NCBI RefSeq assembly: GCF_000264765.2
Contig: NZ_CP006664.1
Location: 1,240,001 to 1,304,000 of the forward strand
DNA length: 64,000 bases
From: Edwardsiella anguillarum ET080813
GTDB lineage: Bacteria > Pseudomonadota > Gammaproteobacteria > Enterobacterales > Enterobacteriaceae
Reading direction: 5' to 3'
The notes under the pieces were generated by a model, which was given only the letters and a program-made list of their open reading frames with translations, was not told the DNA's origin and made no database searches. Numbering within the stretch: position 1 is the stretch's first letter; the number at the start of each line of letters is the position of its first letter. This document shows positions 10,209 through 19,573 of this stretch, piece after piece. The position numbers were made by a program, and so were the translations under genes.

Positions 10209-13064
10209 ATGGAAAAAACATACAACCCGCAAGACATCGAACAGCCGCTGTATGCGCACTGGGAACAGCAGGGCTACTTTAAGCCGAACGGCGACACCAG
10301 CAAAGAAAGCTTCTGCATCATGATCCCGCCGCCGAACGTGACCGGTAGCCTGCACATGGGCCACGCGTTCCAGCAGACCATCATGGACACCATGATCCGC
10401 TACCAGCGCATGCAGGGTAAAAATACCCTATGGCAGGTAGGGACCGACCATGCCGGTATCGCCACCCAGATGGTGGTTGAGCGTAAGATTGCGGCCGAAG
10501 AGGGCAAGACCCGCCACGACTACGGCCGTGACGCCTTCATCGACAAGATCTGGCAGTGGAAGGCCGAATCCGGCGGCACCATCACCCGCCAGATGCGCCG
10601 TCTGGGCAACTCCGTCGACTGGGAGCGCGAGCGCTTCACCATGGACGACGGCCTGTCCAACGCGGTGAAAGAAGTCTTCGTCCGTCTGTATCAGGAAGAT
10701 CTGATCTACCGCGGCAAGCGTCTGGTCAACTGGGATCCGAAGCTGCGCACCGCCATCTCCGATCTGGAAGTGGAGAACCGTGAAACCAAGGGCTCCATGT
10801 GGCATCTGCGCTATCCGCTGGCCGACGGCGCCAAGACCGCAGAGGGTCAGGATCACCTGGTGGTCGCCACCACCCGTCCGGAGACCCTGCTGGGCGACAC
10901 CGGCGTGGCGGTCAACCCGGAGGATCCGCGCTACAAAGATCTGATCGGCAAGTTCGTCATCGTCCCGCTGGTCAACCGCCGCATTCCGATCGTCGGCGAC
11001 GAACACGCCGACATGGAGAAAGGCACCGGTTGCGTGAAGATCACCCCGGCGCACGACTTCAACGACTATGAGGTCGGTCGTCGCCACCAGCTGCCGATGA
11101 TCAACATCCTCACCTTCGATGCCGACATCCGTGAGCAGGCGCAGGTGCTCGACACCAACGGCGTCGAGTGCGACGCCTACAGCGATGAGCTGCCGGCCGC
11201 ATTCCGCGGCATGGAGCGCTTTGCCGCCCGTAAGGCCATCGTCAAGGCCTGCGACGAGGCCGGTCTGCTGGTCGAGATCAAGCCGCACGATCTGACGGTG
11301 CCCTACGGCGACCGCGGCGGCGTGGTGATCGAACCGATGCTGACCGACCAGTGGTACGTGCGCGCCGCCCCGCTGGCTAAGCCGGCCATTGAAGCGGTCG
11401 AAAACGGTGACATTCAGTTTGTGCCCAAGCAGTACGAAAACATGTACTTCTCCTGGATGCGCGACATTCAGGACTGGTGTATCTCCCGTCAGCTGTGGTG
11501 GGGTCACCGTATCCCGGCTTGGTACGATGCCGAGGGCCACGTCTACGTGGGCCGCAGCGAAGAAGAGGTGCGCAACGAGAACGGCCTGGGCGCCGAGGTG
11601 ACGCTGACCCAGGACAACGACGTGCTGGATACCTGGTTCTCCTCCGCCCTGTGGACCTTCTCCACCCTGGGCTGGCCGGAGAATACCGAGGCGCTGAAGA
11701 CCTTCCATCCGACCAACGTGCTGACCAGCGGCTTCGACATCATCTTCTTCTGGATCGCCCGCATGATCATGATGACCATGCACTTCATCAAGGATGAAGA
11801 CGGCAAACCACAGGTGCCGTTCAAGACCGTGTATATCACCGGCCTGATCCGCGACGACGAAGGGCAGAAGATGTCCAAGTCCAAGGGCAACGTCATCGAT
11901 CCGCTGGATATGATCGACGGTATCAGCCTGCCGGCGCTGCTGGAGAAGCGCACCGGCAACATGATGCAGCCACAGCTGGCCGAGAAGATCGCCAAGCGCA
12001 CCGAGAAGCAGTTCCCGGACGGCATCGAGCCGCACGGCACCGACGCCCTACGCTTCACCCTGTCCGCCCTGGCCTCCACCGGCCGTGACATCAACTGGGA
12101 CATGAAGCGCCTGGAAGGCTACCGCAACTTCTGTAACAAGCTGTGGAACGCCAGCCGTTTCGTACTGATGAACACCGAAGGCCACGACTGTGGCTTCAAC
12201 GACGGCGAAAAGGTCTACTCGCTGGCCGATCGCTGGATCCTGGCGGAGTTCAACCGCACGGTGAAGGCGATGCGTGAGGCGCTGGACAGCTACCGCTTTG
12301 ATATCGCCGCCAATATCCTGTACGAGTTCACCTGGAACCAGTTCTGCGACTGGTATCTGGAGCTGGCCAAGCCGGCGATCAACGACGGCAGCGACGCCGA
12401 GCTGCGCGGCACCCGCCACACCCTGGTCACCGTGCTGGAAGGGCTGCTGCGCCTGGCGCACCCGATCATTCCGTTCATCACCGAGACCATCTGGCAGCGG
12501 GTCAAGCCGCTGGTCGGCATCGACGCCGATACCATCATGCTGCAGCCCTACCCGCAGTATGACGCGGCCCTGGACGACGCGCAGGCGCTGTCCGATCTGG
12601 AGTGGATCAAGCAGGCCATCATCGCGGTGCGTAACATCCGCGCCGAGATGAACATCGCCCCGAGCAAGCCGCTGGATCTGCTGCTGCGCGACGCCAGCGC
12701 CGACGCCCAGCGTCGCGTGGAGCAGAACCGCAGCTTTATCCAGTCGCTGGCGCGCCTGCAGGGCATCACCCTGCTGCCGGCCGGCGACAAGGGCCCGGTC
12801 TCCGTCACCAAGCTGGTGGAGGGCGCCGAGCTACTGATCCCGATGGCCGGTCTGGTCGACAAGGCCACCGAGCTGGATCGCCTGACCAAAGAGGTGGCCA
12901 AGATCGACGGCGAGATCGCCCGCATCGAAGCCAAGCTCTCCAACGAAGGCTTTGTGGCGCGTGCCCCGGAGGCGGTGGTCGCCAAGGAGCGCGAAAAGCT
13001 GAACGGCTACGCCGATGCCAAGGCCAAGCTGATCGAACAGCAGGCGGTGATCGCCGCGCTGTAA
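10209..13064 (+). CDS. valS: Valyl-tRNA synthetase
   Basis: Class I synthetase that charges tRNA-Val and edits mischarged threonine. The 951 residues match E. coli ValS. The HIGH-type motif is HMGHA (about 49-53) after PPPNVTGS. The KMSKS motif (about 553-558) is exact. A CP1 editing domain with [11 protein letters not shown] lies between (about residues 225-235). The anticodon-binding domain and a C-terminal coiled coil (about 880-951) are present. It starts 24 bases after the holC stop and is followed by a strong terminator. Confidence 0.98.
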   Translation: MEKTYNPQDIEQPLYAHWEQQGYFKPNGDTSKESFCIMIPPPNVTGSLHMGHAFQQTIMDTMIRYQRMQGKNTLWQVGTDHAGIATQMVVERKIAAEEGKTRHDYGRDAFIDKIWQWKAESGGTITRQMRRLGNSVDWERERFTMDDGLSNAVKEVFVRLYQEDLIYRGKRLVNWDPKLRTAISDLEVENRETKGSMWHLRYPLADGAKTAEGQDHLVVATTRPETLLGDTGVAVNPEDPRYKDLIGKFVIVPLVNRRIPIVGDEHADMEKGTGCVKITPAHDFNDYEVGRRHQLPMINILTFDADIREQAQVLDTNGVECDAYSDELPAAFRGMERFAARKAIVKACDEAGLLVEIKPHDLTVPYGDRGGVVIEPMLTDQWYVRAAPLAKPAIEAVENGDIQFVPKQYENMYFSWMRDIQDWCISRQLWWGHRIPAWYDAEGHVYVGRSEEEVRNENGLGAEVTLTQDNDVLDTWFSSALWTFSTLGWPENTEALKTFHPTNVLTSGFDIIFFWIARMIMMTMHFIKDEDGKPQVPFKTVYITGLIRDDEGQKMSKSKGNVIDPLDMIDGISLPALLEKRTGNMMQPQLAEKIAKRTEKQFPDGIEPHGTDALRFTLSALASTGRDINWDMKRLEGYRNFCNKLWNASRFVLMNTEGHDCGFNDGEKVYSLADRWILAEFNRTVKAMREALDSYRFDIAANILYEFTWNQFCDWYLELAKPAINDGSDAELRGTRHTLVTVLEGLLRLAHPIIPFITETIWQRVKPLVGIDADTIMLQPYPQYDAALDDAQALSDLEWIKQAIIAVRNIRAEMNIAPSKPLDLLLRDASADAQRRVEQNRSFIQSLARLQGITLLPAGDKGPVSVTKLVEGAELLIPMAGLVDKATELDRLTKEVAKIDGEIARIEAKLSNEGFVARAPEAVVAKEREKLNGYADAKAKLIEQQAVIAAL

Positions 13065-13090
13065 TCGCCCCCGGCGGGCAAGCACGACAG

Positions 13091-13118
13091 CGGGAGCCAG
13101 ACGGCTCCCGTTTTTTTT
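13091..13118 (+). terminator. Rho-independent terminator of valS
   Basis: CGGGAGCC-AGAC-GGCTCCCG followed by eight Ts is a textbook terminator shortly after the valS stop. Confidence 0.92.
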
Positions 13119-13288
13119 AGTGTACGCCCGGGCCGGCCCGCAAATGCGCGATACCGGTGCTAAGCCTACCGCAGCGGCTATAATCACAGACAGCGCAATC
13201 AATCACCTACCGACGTTGGGGGCCATCTACGCGCGCACTCCGGCCATCGTCGTGCCGGATCCCACCGCCCCCTGATGCGAGGAGCCCG

Positions 13289-15025
13289 ATGGATATTCGT
13301 TTCCCCGGCAGCCACGGGCCGCTGAGCCTGAACCCCAATCGCTGGGATATCGTCGCCTTTCCGCTGATCATCAGCCTGATCGCCATGATGGCCATCGGTT
13401 TTCATCAGGCGCTGCAGCCTCTCGCCAGCCTGGAAAAGCAGAGTATCTCCCTGGCGCCGGGCGCCCTGCCGGAGTATGCCCTGCGCACCACCCTGCGCAT
13501 GCTGGTGGCCATGCTGGCCTCGCTGCTGTTCACCCTGATCTACGGCACGCTGGCGGCTAAAAGCCGGCGGGCGGCCAAGGTATTGGTGCCGATGCTGGAT
13601 ATCCTGCAGTCGGTGCCGGTGCTCGGCTATATCTCGTTTACCGTCACCTTCTTTATCGCCCTGTTCCCCGGGCGGGTGCTGGGGGTCGAGCTGGCGGCCA
13701 TCTTCGCCATCTTTACCAGCCAGGCCTGGAATATGACCTTCAGCTTTTACCAGTCCCTGCGCACCGTCCCCGGCGATCTGGATGAGGTCGCCCGCGGCTT
13801 GCACTTCACCGGCTGGCAGCGTTTCTGGAAGCTGGATGTCCCCTTTGCCATGCCTGGGCTTATCTGGAACATGATGATGTCGATGTCCGGCGGCTGGTTC
13901 TTTATTGTGGCCTCGGAGGCGATTACCGTCGGCAATACCCACTTCGTCCTGCCGGGCATCGGCGCCTATCTGGCCGAGGCGATCCTGCAGCGCGATCTCC
14001 ACGCCATCGGCTGGGTGCTGCTGACCATGGTGGCGGTGATCCTCATCTACGATCAGCTGCTGTTCCGCCCGCTGGTCGCCTGGGCCGATAGGTTCCGCAT
14101 GGAGAATACCCGCACCGCCAATCCCCCTACCTCCTGGCTGCTCAACCTGCTGCGGCGTACCCGCCTGTTCCACCGCCTGCTCGCCCCGCTGGGGCAGTTG
14201 CTGGGTTGGCTGGCACGCCTGCCGCTGCGCTGGCCCGGACAGTCGCGCTACCGCCCCACGCCGGCACCGGGGCGCTCACCGCGCTATCTCGATCTGCTCT
14301 GGAGTGCGGCTATCCTCGTGTTGACCCTGTATCTTTGTATCCGGGTCGTCCTGTATGTCCGCAGCGGCGTTTCGCTGCATGAGGTCGGCTATGTCCTGCT
14401 GATGGGGCTGGTAACCCTGCTGCGCGTCAGCCTGTTAATCCTGATCTCCTCGCTCATCTGGGTGCCGCTGGGGGTGCTGATCGGCCTGCGTCCGGCCCTG
14501 GCCGGTAAGATCCAACCGCTGGCCCAGTTTTTGGCCGCCTTTCCGGCCAACCTGCTGTTTCCCGCCTTCGTCATCGCCATCATGCACTTTCAGCTCAACC
14601 CGGACATCTGGCTGTCGCCGCTGATCGTGCTGGGCACCCAGTGGTATATTTTGTTCAACATCGTGGCCGGCACCATGAATTTTCCCAATGACTATCGCGA
14701 GGTCACGGCCAATCTGCATATTCGCGGCTGGCAGTGGTGGCGCCAGATCATGCTGCCGGCCATCTTTCCCTACTATGTCACCGGCGCCGTCACCGCCGCC
14801 GGCGGGGCCTGGAACGCCAGCATCGTGGCCGAATATGTCCAGTGGGGCGATACCCGGGTGGCGGCGCACGGTCTGGGAGCCTATATCGCCGAAAACACCG
14901 CCGGCGGTAACTTTCCCAAAATCATCCTGGGCATCGCCATCATGTCGCTGTTCGTCACCCTGTTTAACCGCCTGCTGTGGCGCCCGCTGTACGCCTATGC
15001 AGAATCCCGCTTTCGCGCCAACTGA
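13289..15025 (+). CDS. ABC transporter permease, two fused NitT/TauT-type domains
   Basis: A 578-residue inner-membrane protein with two permease domains in tandem. The first covers about residues 20-270, with the EAA loop near DLDEVARGLHFTGWQRFWKL. The second covers about 330-575, with a matching loop near NDYREVTANLHIRGWQWWRQ. They are joined by an arginine- and proline-rich linker (about 285-330). Such fusions belong to the nitrate/sulfonate/taurine importer superfamily, but here no periplasmic binding protein is encoded nearby. A possible TATAAT (13179-13184) lies upstream. It is followed after 35 bp by its ATPase. It sits between valS and yjgM, which are close neighbours in E. coli, so it is an insertion in a conserved order. 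The substrate is unknown. Confidence 0.85.
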   Translation: MDIRFPGSHGPLSLNPNRWDIVAFPLIISLIAMMAIGFHQALQPLASLEKQSISLAPGALPEYALRTTLRMLVAMLASLLFTLIYGTLAAKSRRAAKVLVPMLDILQSVPVLGYISFTVTFFIALFPGRVLGVELAAIFAIFTSQAWNMTFSFYQSLRTVPGDLDEVARGLHFTGWQRFWKLDVPFAMPGLIWNMMMSMSGGWFFIVASEAITVGNTHFVLPGIGAYLAEAILQRDLHAIGWVLLTMVAVILIYDQLLFRPLVAWADRFRMENTRTANPPTSWLLNLLRRTRLFHRLLAPLGQLLGWLARLPLRWPGQSRYRPTPAPGRSPRYLDLLWSAAILVLTLYLCIRVVLYVRSGVSLHEVGYVLLMGLVTLLRVSLLILISSLIWVPLGVLIGLRPALAGKIQPLAQFLAAFPANLLFPAFVIAIMHFQLNPDIWLSPLIVLGTQWYILFNIVAGTMNFPNDYREVTANLHIRGWQWWRQIMLPAIFPYYVTGAVTAAGGAWNASIVAEYVQWGDTRVAAHGLGAYIAENTAGGNFPKIILGIAIMSLFVTLFNRLLWRPLYAYAESRFRAN

Positions 15026-15060
15026 CCCTGAACACAGAATACTAACCGAGGAGCCGCGCC

Positions 15061-16380
15061 ATGACCGATCCCCTTTCCCCGCTGCCGCACGGCGTCACGC
15101 CGGCGCCTATCCTGAGCGTGCAGGACGTTGATCACGGCTATGAGCAGGCGCACGGCGTCCAGACCATCCTGCAGGGGGTTAACCTGACCCTGCGCGAGGG
15201 CGAGATAGTGGCCCTGCTCGGTCGCTCCGGCTCTGGAAAATCCACGCTGCTGCGCATCATCTCGGGCCTGATCACCCCCAGCGCAGGCCAGGTGGACTAC
15301 CTTGGCGTACCGGTGCATGGCCCGGCTAGGGGGGTGGCGATGGTGTTCCAGACCTTCGCCCTGTTTCCGTGGCTGACGGTGCTGCAAAACGTGGAGGCCG
15401 GTCTGGAGGCCCAGGGCATGGCGGCCGCCGAGCGGCGTACCCGGGCGCTGGCGGCCATCGACCTGATCGGCCTGGACGGCTTTGAGAACGCCTACCCGCG
15501 CGAACTCTCCGGCGGGATGCGCCAGCGCGTCGGCTTTGCCCGCGCCCTGGTGGTTGACCCCACGCTGCTGCTGATGGATGAGCCGTTTTCGGCCCTCGAT
15601 GTCCTGACCGCCGAAACCCTGCGCACCGACCTGCTCGACCTGTGGAGCGCAGGCAAGCTGCCGATTAAGTCGATGCTGATCGTCACCCATAACATCGAGG
15701 AGGCGGTCTTCATGTGCGATCGCATCCTGCTGCTCTCCTCGCACCCCGGCAAGATCGTCGCCGAGATAGCGGTCCCCTTTCACCACCCGCGCAGCCGCCT
15801 CGATCCGCCGTTCCGCCACCTAGTCGATGAGATTTACGCCCAAATGACGGCGCGCAGCGGCGACAACACGCTGCGTCACGAGCTAAAGCTGGGCTCCTGG
15901 CTACCCCATGTCTCCACCAACCTGATCGCCGGGCTGCTGGAGACCCTGGCGGCCGCCCCCTACCACGGCCGAGCCGACATGCCCGATCTGGCGCTGGCGC
16001 TACACATAGAGGCCGACCGCCTGCTCTCCGTCGCCGAGGTGCTGCAGCAGCTGGACTTTGCCGAGGTTCATCAGGGGGATATTATCCTCACCCCCGCGGG
16101 GCAGCAGTTCGCCGTCATGGACACCCAGCCGCGCAAGGCGCTGTTCGCCGCCCACCTGCTGCGCCACGTGCCGCTGGCCACGCTGATCAAGAGCGTACTC
16201 GACGAGCGCCCCGGCCACCGGGCGCCGCGGGTACGCTTTGAGCAGGAGCTGGAGGACGTGCTCTCCGATGACGCCGCGCGCGAAACCCTGGATACCGTGA
16301 TCAACTGGGGGCGCTACGCCGAGATCTTCTCCTATAACGATCAGAGCGGCTCCTTTAGCCTGGAGGACGTCGAGTTTTAA
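15061..16380 (+). CDS. ABC transporter ATP-binding protein with AAA-associated C-terminal domain
   Basis: Partner of the fused permease. Walker A is GRSGSGKST (54-62), the signature is LSGGMRQR (about 149-156), Walker B is LLLMDEP (about 170), and an H-loop TH follows. After about residue 265 comes an extra domain of some 170 residues. It resembles the AAA-associated C-terminal domain found on some NitT/TauT ATPases, which may have a regulatory role. GAGGAGCCGCGCC precedes the ATG. The two genes form a tight operon. The absence of a binding protein means substrate specificity cannot be read from context. Confidence 0.87.
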   Translation: MTDPLSPLPHGVTPAPILSVQDVDHGYEQAHGVQTILQGVNLTLREGEIVALLGRSGSGKSTLLRIISGLITPSAGQVDYLGVPVHGPARGVAMVFQTFALFPWLTVLQNVEAGLEAQGMAAAERRTRALAAIDLIGLDGFENAYPRELSGGMRQRVGFARALVVDPTLLLMDEPFSALDVLTAETLRTDLLDLWSAGKLPIKSMLIVTHNIEEAVFMCDRILLLSSHPGKIVAEIAVPFHHPRSRLDPPFRHLVDEIYAQMTARSGDNTLRHELKLGSWLPHVSTNLIAGLLETLAAAPYHGRADMPDLALALHIEADRLLSVAEVLQQLDFAEVHQGDIILTPAGQQFAVMDTQPRKALFAAHLLRHVPLATLIKSVLDERPGHRAPRVRFEQELEDVLSDDAARETLDTVINWGRYAEIFSYNDQSGSFSLEDVEF

Positions 16381-16479
16381 TCCGCCCGGGGCCGCTTTCC
16401 CCGGCGGCATCTTGCATTGTGGGGGGCGACGGTGCTATTTAAGAAACTGCTTATCCGCACACTGACCAGGGATTCCCAG

Positions 16480-16983
16480 ATGACCGACCAACGCGCCCCC
16501 GACATCCGCATTCGCCCACTGACCGCCGCCGACAATGGGGCGATTGCCGACGTGATCCGCCGCGTCTCCGCCGAATGCGGCCTAAGCGCCGACAAGGGGT
16601 TCACGGTGTCCGATCCCAATCTGGATCGCCTGGCGCAGAGCTATGCGGCGCCGCGCTGCGCCTATTGGGTGGTAGAGTTGGACGGTGAGGTGGCGGGCGG
16701 CGGCGGCGTCGCGCCGCTGGAGGGGGCGGCGCCACACCTGTGCGAGCTGCAAAAAATGTACTTTCTGCCCGCGCTGCGCGGACGCGGGCTGGCCAAGCGC
16801 CTGGCCCTGCAGGCGCTGGATTTCGCCCGAGTGCAGGGGTTTACCCACTGCTACCTGGAAACCACCGCCACCCTGCACGACGCCATCGCCCTGTACCGTC
16901 ATCTGGGCTTTGAACCTATCGACGCCGCGCTGGGCGCCACCCGTCACGTGGACTGTGAAGTCCGCATGCTGCGCGCGCTATAG
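16480..16983 (+). CDS. yjgM: GNAT-family N-acetyltransferase YjgM
   Basis: An acetyl-CoA-dependent N-acetyltransferase of 167 residues, similar throughout to E. coli YjgM, including [16 protein letters not shown] and HVDCEVRML. The acetyl-CoA loop is LRGRGLAKR (about residues 104-112), followed by a C-terminal YRHLGFE. I chose the ATG at 16480 (after AGGGA) rather than the longer frame from 16417, because similarity begins there. The substrate is uncertain. Its stop nearly touches the end of the convergent permease gene. Confidence 0.88.
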   Translation: MTDQRAPDIRIRPLTAADNGAIADVIRRVSAECGLSADKGFTVSDPNLDRLAQSYAAPRCAYWVVELDGEVAGGGGVAPLEGAAPHLCELQKMYFLPALRGRGLAKRLALQALDFARVQGFTHCYLETTATLHDAIALYRHLGFEPIDAALGATRHVDCEVRMLRAL

Positions 16984-16984
16984 G

Positions 16985-18397
16985 CTATCGGCCGGCGACG
17001 CGTCCGGCGCCCCCGCCGCGGGGCGCCGGCGCAGAAAATAGCTGGCGATCACCAGCGCCAGCAGCGTGAGCTCGGCCAAGAGCATGCTGCCCCCCCTGCT
17101 CGCTCAGCCAGGTACCGACGATCACCAGCCCGTTAAGCACGATGCAGGCCCAAGACAGCCAGGGAAACCACGGGGAGCGGTAGCCCGCGCGGATATCGGG
17201 ATAGTGCCCCGCCCGCTGACGGCGGCGAAAGCAATACTGACACCAGGCGATCACCATCCAGGCCAGGCAGCCGACCTGCCCGGTGCTGGCGATCAGATAC
17301 AGGTACAGCGACTGGGCCGGAATGTACTTGCTCAGCAGGCACACCAGCGAGATCAGACAGGTCAGCGCGATCCCGTTAGCCGGAACGCCGCGCCGGTTGA
17401 CCCGGCCGCAGAGGCGCGGGGCAAAGCCGTCCTGCGCCATCGACCACAGCATGCGCGAGCTGGCGTAAATCGCCGAGTTGGCCGCCGATACCGCGGCGGA
17501 GAAGATCACCAGCAGCATCAGGGTATCGGCGCCCGGCAGGCCGACGTGGGCAAAGACCCAGACGAACGGGCTGTCGCCGCTCACCGCCCGCGCATAGGGA
17601 TAAACCAGCGCCAGTACCGCGATAGCCAGCACATAGAACAGAATGATGCGCCCACCGATCCCCATTATCACCCGCGGCAGCACCTTCTCCGGCGCCTCGG
17701 TCTCCCCGGCCGCGCTGCCCACCAGTTCCACCCCCTGAAAGGAGTACACCACCACGGTCATGCACAGAAAGAGGCTCCAGGTACCGTGCGGAAACCAGCC
17801 GCCGGCGGTGCGCAGCGTCGGCTGCCATGCGCCGCTCCCCTGCAGGCGAAACATCATCACGATTCCGGCGGCGATAAACAGAACGATGGCGAACACTTTG
17901 AGCGCCGATAGCCAATATTCACACTCACCAAAGCTGGCGGCGGACAGCAGGTTCAGCAACAGCAGGGAGATAAGGATTGCTAGACAAAACAGGTAGATGG
18001 GTACTGCGGGGAAGCACTGGTGGGCGATAAGTCCGGCGGCGGTCAGGTCGGCGGCCAGCGAAAATACCCAGCTCAGCCAGTATAGCCAGCCGATGCTATA
18101 GCTCCACAGCGGATGGGGCAGAAACATCAGCGCATAGTGCTGAAACGAGCCGGAGTGGGGAAACGCGCAGGCCAGCTCTCCCAGACACATCATGGTGATC
18201 AGCATCACCCCGCCGCCCAGCAGATAGGCCAGAAGGGTGCCGAGCGGCCCGACGCTGTGCAGCGGCTCGGCAATGCCGATAAACAGACCGGTACCGATGG
18301 TCCCCCCCAGCGACATCATCAGCAGGTGACGCTTTTTCAGCGTGCGCTGGAGCGCCGGAGCGGTTGAGGGTGAAGGCGTCTCCGTCTGACAAGCCAT
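16985..18397 (-). CDS. Amino acid permease (APC/AAT family), C-terminus possibly frameshifted
   Basis: Inner-membrane amino acid/proton symporter of the LysP/AnsP/ProY type, with about 12 predicted helices and the family N-terminal motif GGTIGTGLF (about 31-39). As read, the last 40 residues (QHALGRAHAAG...) are not membrane-like. Removing one G from the seven-G run (plus-strand C at 17090-17096) gives a normal ending, SMLLAELTLLALVIASYFLRRR, and a stop at 16978-16980. So the sequence carries a frameshift, either real or an assembly error in a homopolymer. It is the last gene of the dokD operon, 71 bp after the racemase with a hairpin between. A role in uptake of ornithine, lysine or a related amino acid is inferred from context. 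Confidence 0.8.
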   Translation of the reverse strand: MACQTETPSPSTAPALQRTLKKRHLLMMSLGGTIGTGLFIGIAEPLHSVGPLGTLLAYLLGGGVMLITMMCLGELACAFPHSGSFQHYALMFLPHPLWSYSIGWLYWLSWVFSLAADLTAAGLIAHQCFPAVPIYLFCLAILISLLLLNLLSAASFGECEYWLSALKVFAIVLFIAAGIVMMFRLQGSGAWQPTLRTAGGWFPHGTWSLFLCMTVVVYSFQGVELVGSAAGETEAPEKVLPRVIMGIGGRIILFYVLAIAVLALVYPYARAVSGDSPFVWVFAHVGLPGADTLMLLVIFSAAVSAANSAIYASSRMLWSMAQDGFAPRLCGRVNRRGVPANGIALTCLISLVCLLSKYIPAQSLYLYLIASTGQVGCLAWMVIAWCQYCFRRRQRAGHYPDIRAGYRSPWFPWLSWACIVLNGLVIVGTWLSEQGGQHALGRAHAAGAGDRQLFSAPAPRGGGAGRVAGR

Positions 18398-18426
18398 GGT
18401 ATCCCCCTATGTAAGGTGCATTCTGC

Positions 18427-18450
18427 GCGCCGGCGCGGGTACGCCGGCGC
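18427..18450. repeat. GC-rich stem-loop between racemase and second permease genes
   Basis: GCGCCGGCG pairs perfectly with CGCCGGCGC around the loop CGGGTA. There is no U tract, so it is probably an intra-operon hairpin that lowers expression or stabilises upstream mRNA. Confidence 0.5.
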
Positions 18451-18468
18451 ACGTTTATGGCCTCGGGA

Positions 18469-19572
18469 TCATCCCTTAAAACGGCGTTGCACACCATGGG
18501 TCTGGCAGGCCATCAGCAGCCCGGTATAGTCCAGCTCGAAGCTGATGCTATCGCCGACCTTCAGCGCCTCATCGCAGTCCTCGATATCCACCAGCGTATG
18601 GTCGCTGGTCTGCCCCAGCAGCGTGATGGCGTCGTTGCAGGGCGTGCAGTTTTCCGCCGGCACATCCTGGCGGCCAAAGGCCAGCAGCGCGCGGCGGCGG
18701 GTGCCCTTATCGACAAAGGTCTTGTGCTGTAGGAAGGCATCGACCCCCAGCTCGCCGACCGGCACCGTCGGCTTGCTGTTCAGCTCGATGATCTCGGCGT
18801 GCAGCAGATACATATCCGAGCAGGCGCGATCCACCGGCTTGGTCGAGTGGTGAAACGCCTCCAGATACTTCATGTCGACATATTCGATGCCGAACTCATG
18901 CAGCCCGCCGATGCGCAGGTGGTTCAGCCCCTGCGGCCAGATGCCCTTATCCAGCAGATGGACGCTGGTGCAGTTGCCGGCCGACAGGCGGCGAACGGTG
19001 ATGCCGCAGTCGCTCTCCAGACGCCGGGCGATGGCCTGGAAGCGCTCGCCGTTTTCCACCGTCGGCAGCACCGTGCCATAGCAGTTGAAGTTGGTGCCCA
19101 GCCCGTACAGCGCCAGCCCAGGCAGCGACGCGATCAGGCGCACCGTCTCCAGGATCTGCGCATAGTGCTCAAACCAGATCCCCTCGCGCAGATCGCCCAT
19201 ATCCACCATCAGCAGCACCTGATGCACCTTGTCCTGACGCAGCGCCTCGGCGGAGAGGGCCCGCAGCACCGCGGGCTCGCTGTTTAAGCTGATATCGGCG
19301 TAGCGTACGACCTCTTCGATCTCGCTCAGACAGGGGCTGCGCAGCAGGCAGGTGGTGCAGCCGGTTGCGCGGATCTTCTTCAGGTTGTAGGTGCGCGACT
19401 CGGCGACCACGCTGATCCCCCCCTCCACGACGGCGCGGGCGGTCTCCGGGCAGCCGTCAAACACCTTGTTGACCGCCATGACCTCGATCCCCTGCTCCGC
19501 CAGCAGCGCCAGCTCGGTCCGGGCATTGTCGCGCAGCTTGCGCAGATCTATCTCTAGCGTTGGCATATACAT
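18469..19572 (-). CDS. PLP-dependent amino acid racemase (alanine/ornithine racemase-like)
   Basis: Fold-type III PLP enzyme with an alanine-racemase N-terminal barrel. Lys36 in AVNKVFDG is the expected PLP lysine. The barrel spans about residues 3-230 (RLSAGNCTS, LRIGG) and a C-terminal beta domain follows. It resembles the ornithine racemase/YhfX branch rather than biosynthetic Alr. The ATG at 19572 follows AAGGAGC and lies one base after the preceding permease stop; a GTG at 19590 is less likely. It neighbours a D-ornithine/D-lysine decarboxylase gene. I therefore infer that it interconverts L- and D-ornithine or lysine, supplying the decarboxylase. Specificity is not proven by sequence. 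Confidence 0.8.
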   Translation of the reverse strand: MYMPTLEIDLRKLRDNARTELALLAEQGIEVMAVNKVFDGCPETARAVVEGGISVVAESRTYNLKKIRATGCTTCLLRSPCLSEIEEVVRYADISLNSEPAVLRALSAEALRQDKVHQVLLMVDMGDLREGIWFEHYAQILETVRLIASLPGLALYGLGTNFNCYGTVLPTVENGERFQAIARRLESDCGITVRRLSAGNCTSVHLLDKGIWPQGLNHLRIGGLHEFGIEYVDMKYLEAFHHSTKPVDRACSDMYLLHAEIIELNSKPTVPVGELGVDAFLQHKTFVDKGTRRRALLAFGRQDVPAENCTPCNDAITLLGQTSDHTLVDIEDCDEALKVGDSISFELDYTGLLMACQTHGVQRRFKG

Positions 19573-19573
19573 C

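Noticed and set aside
10428-12035. A 535-residue minus-strand frame
   Set aside because: It is the antisense shadow of valS, caused by high third-position GC; composition is His/Val/Gly-rich without domains. The same applies to the long antisense frames over pepA, argI, selA and mreB.
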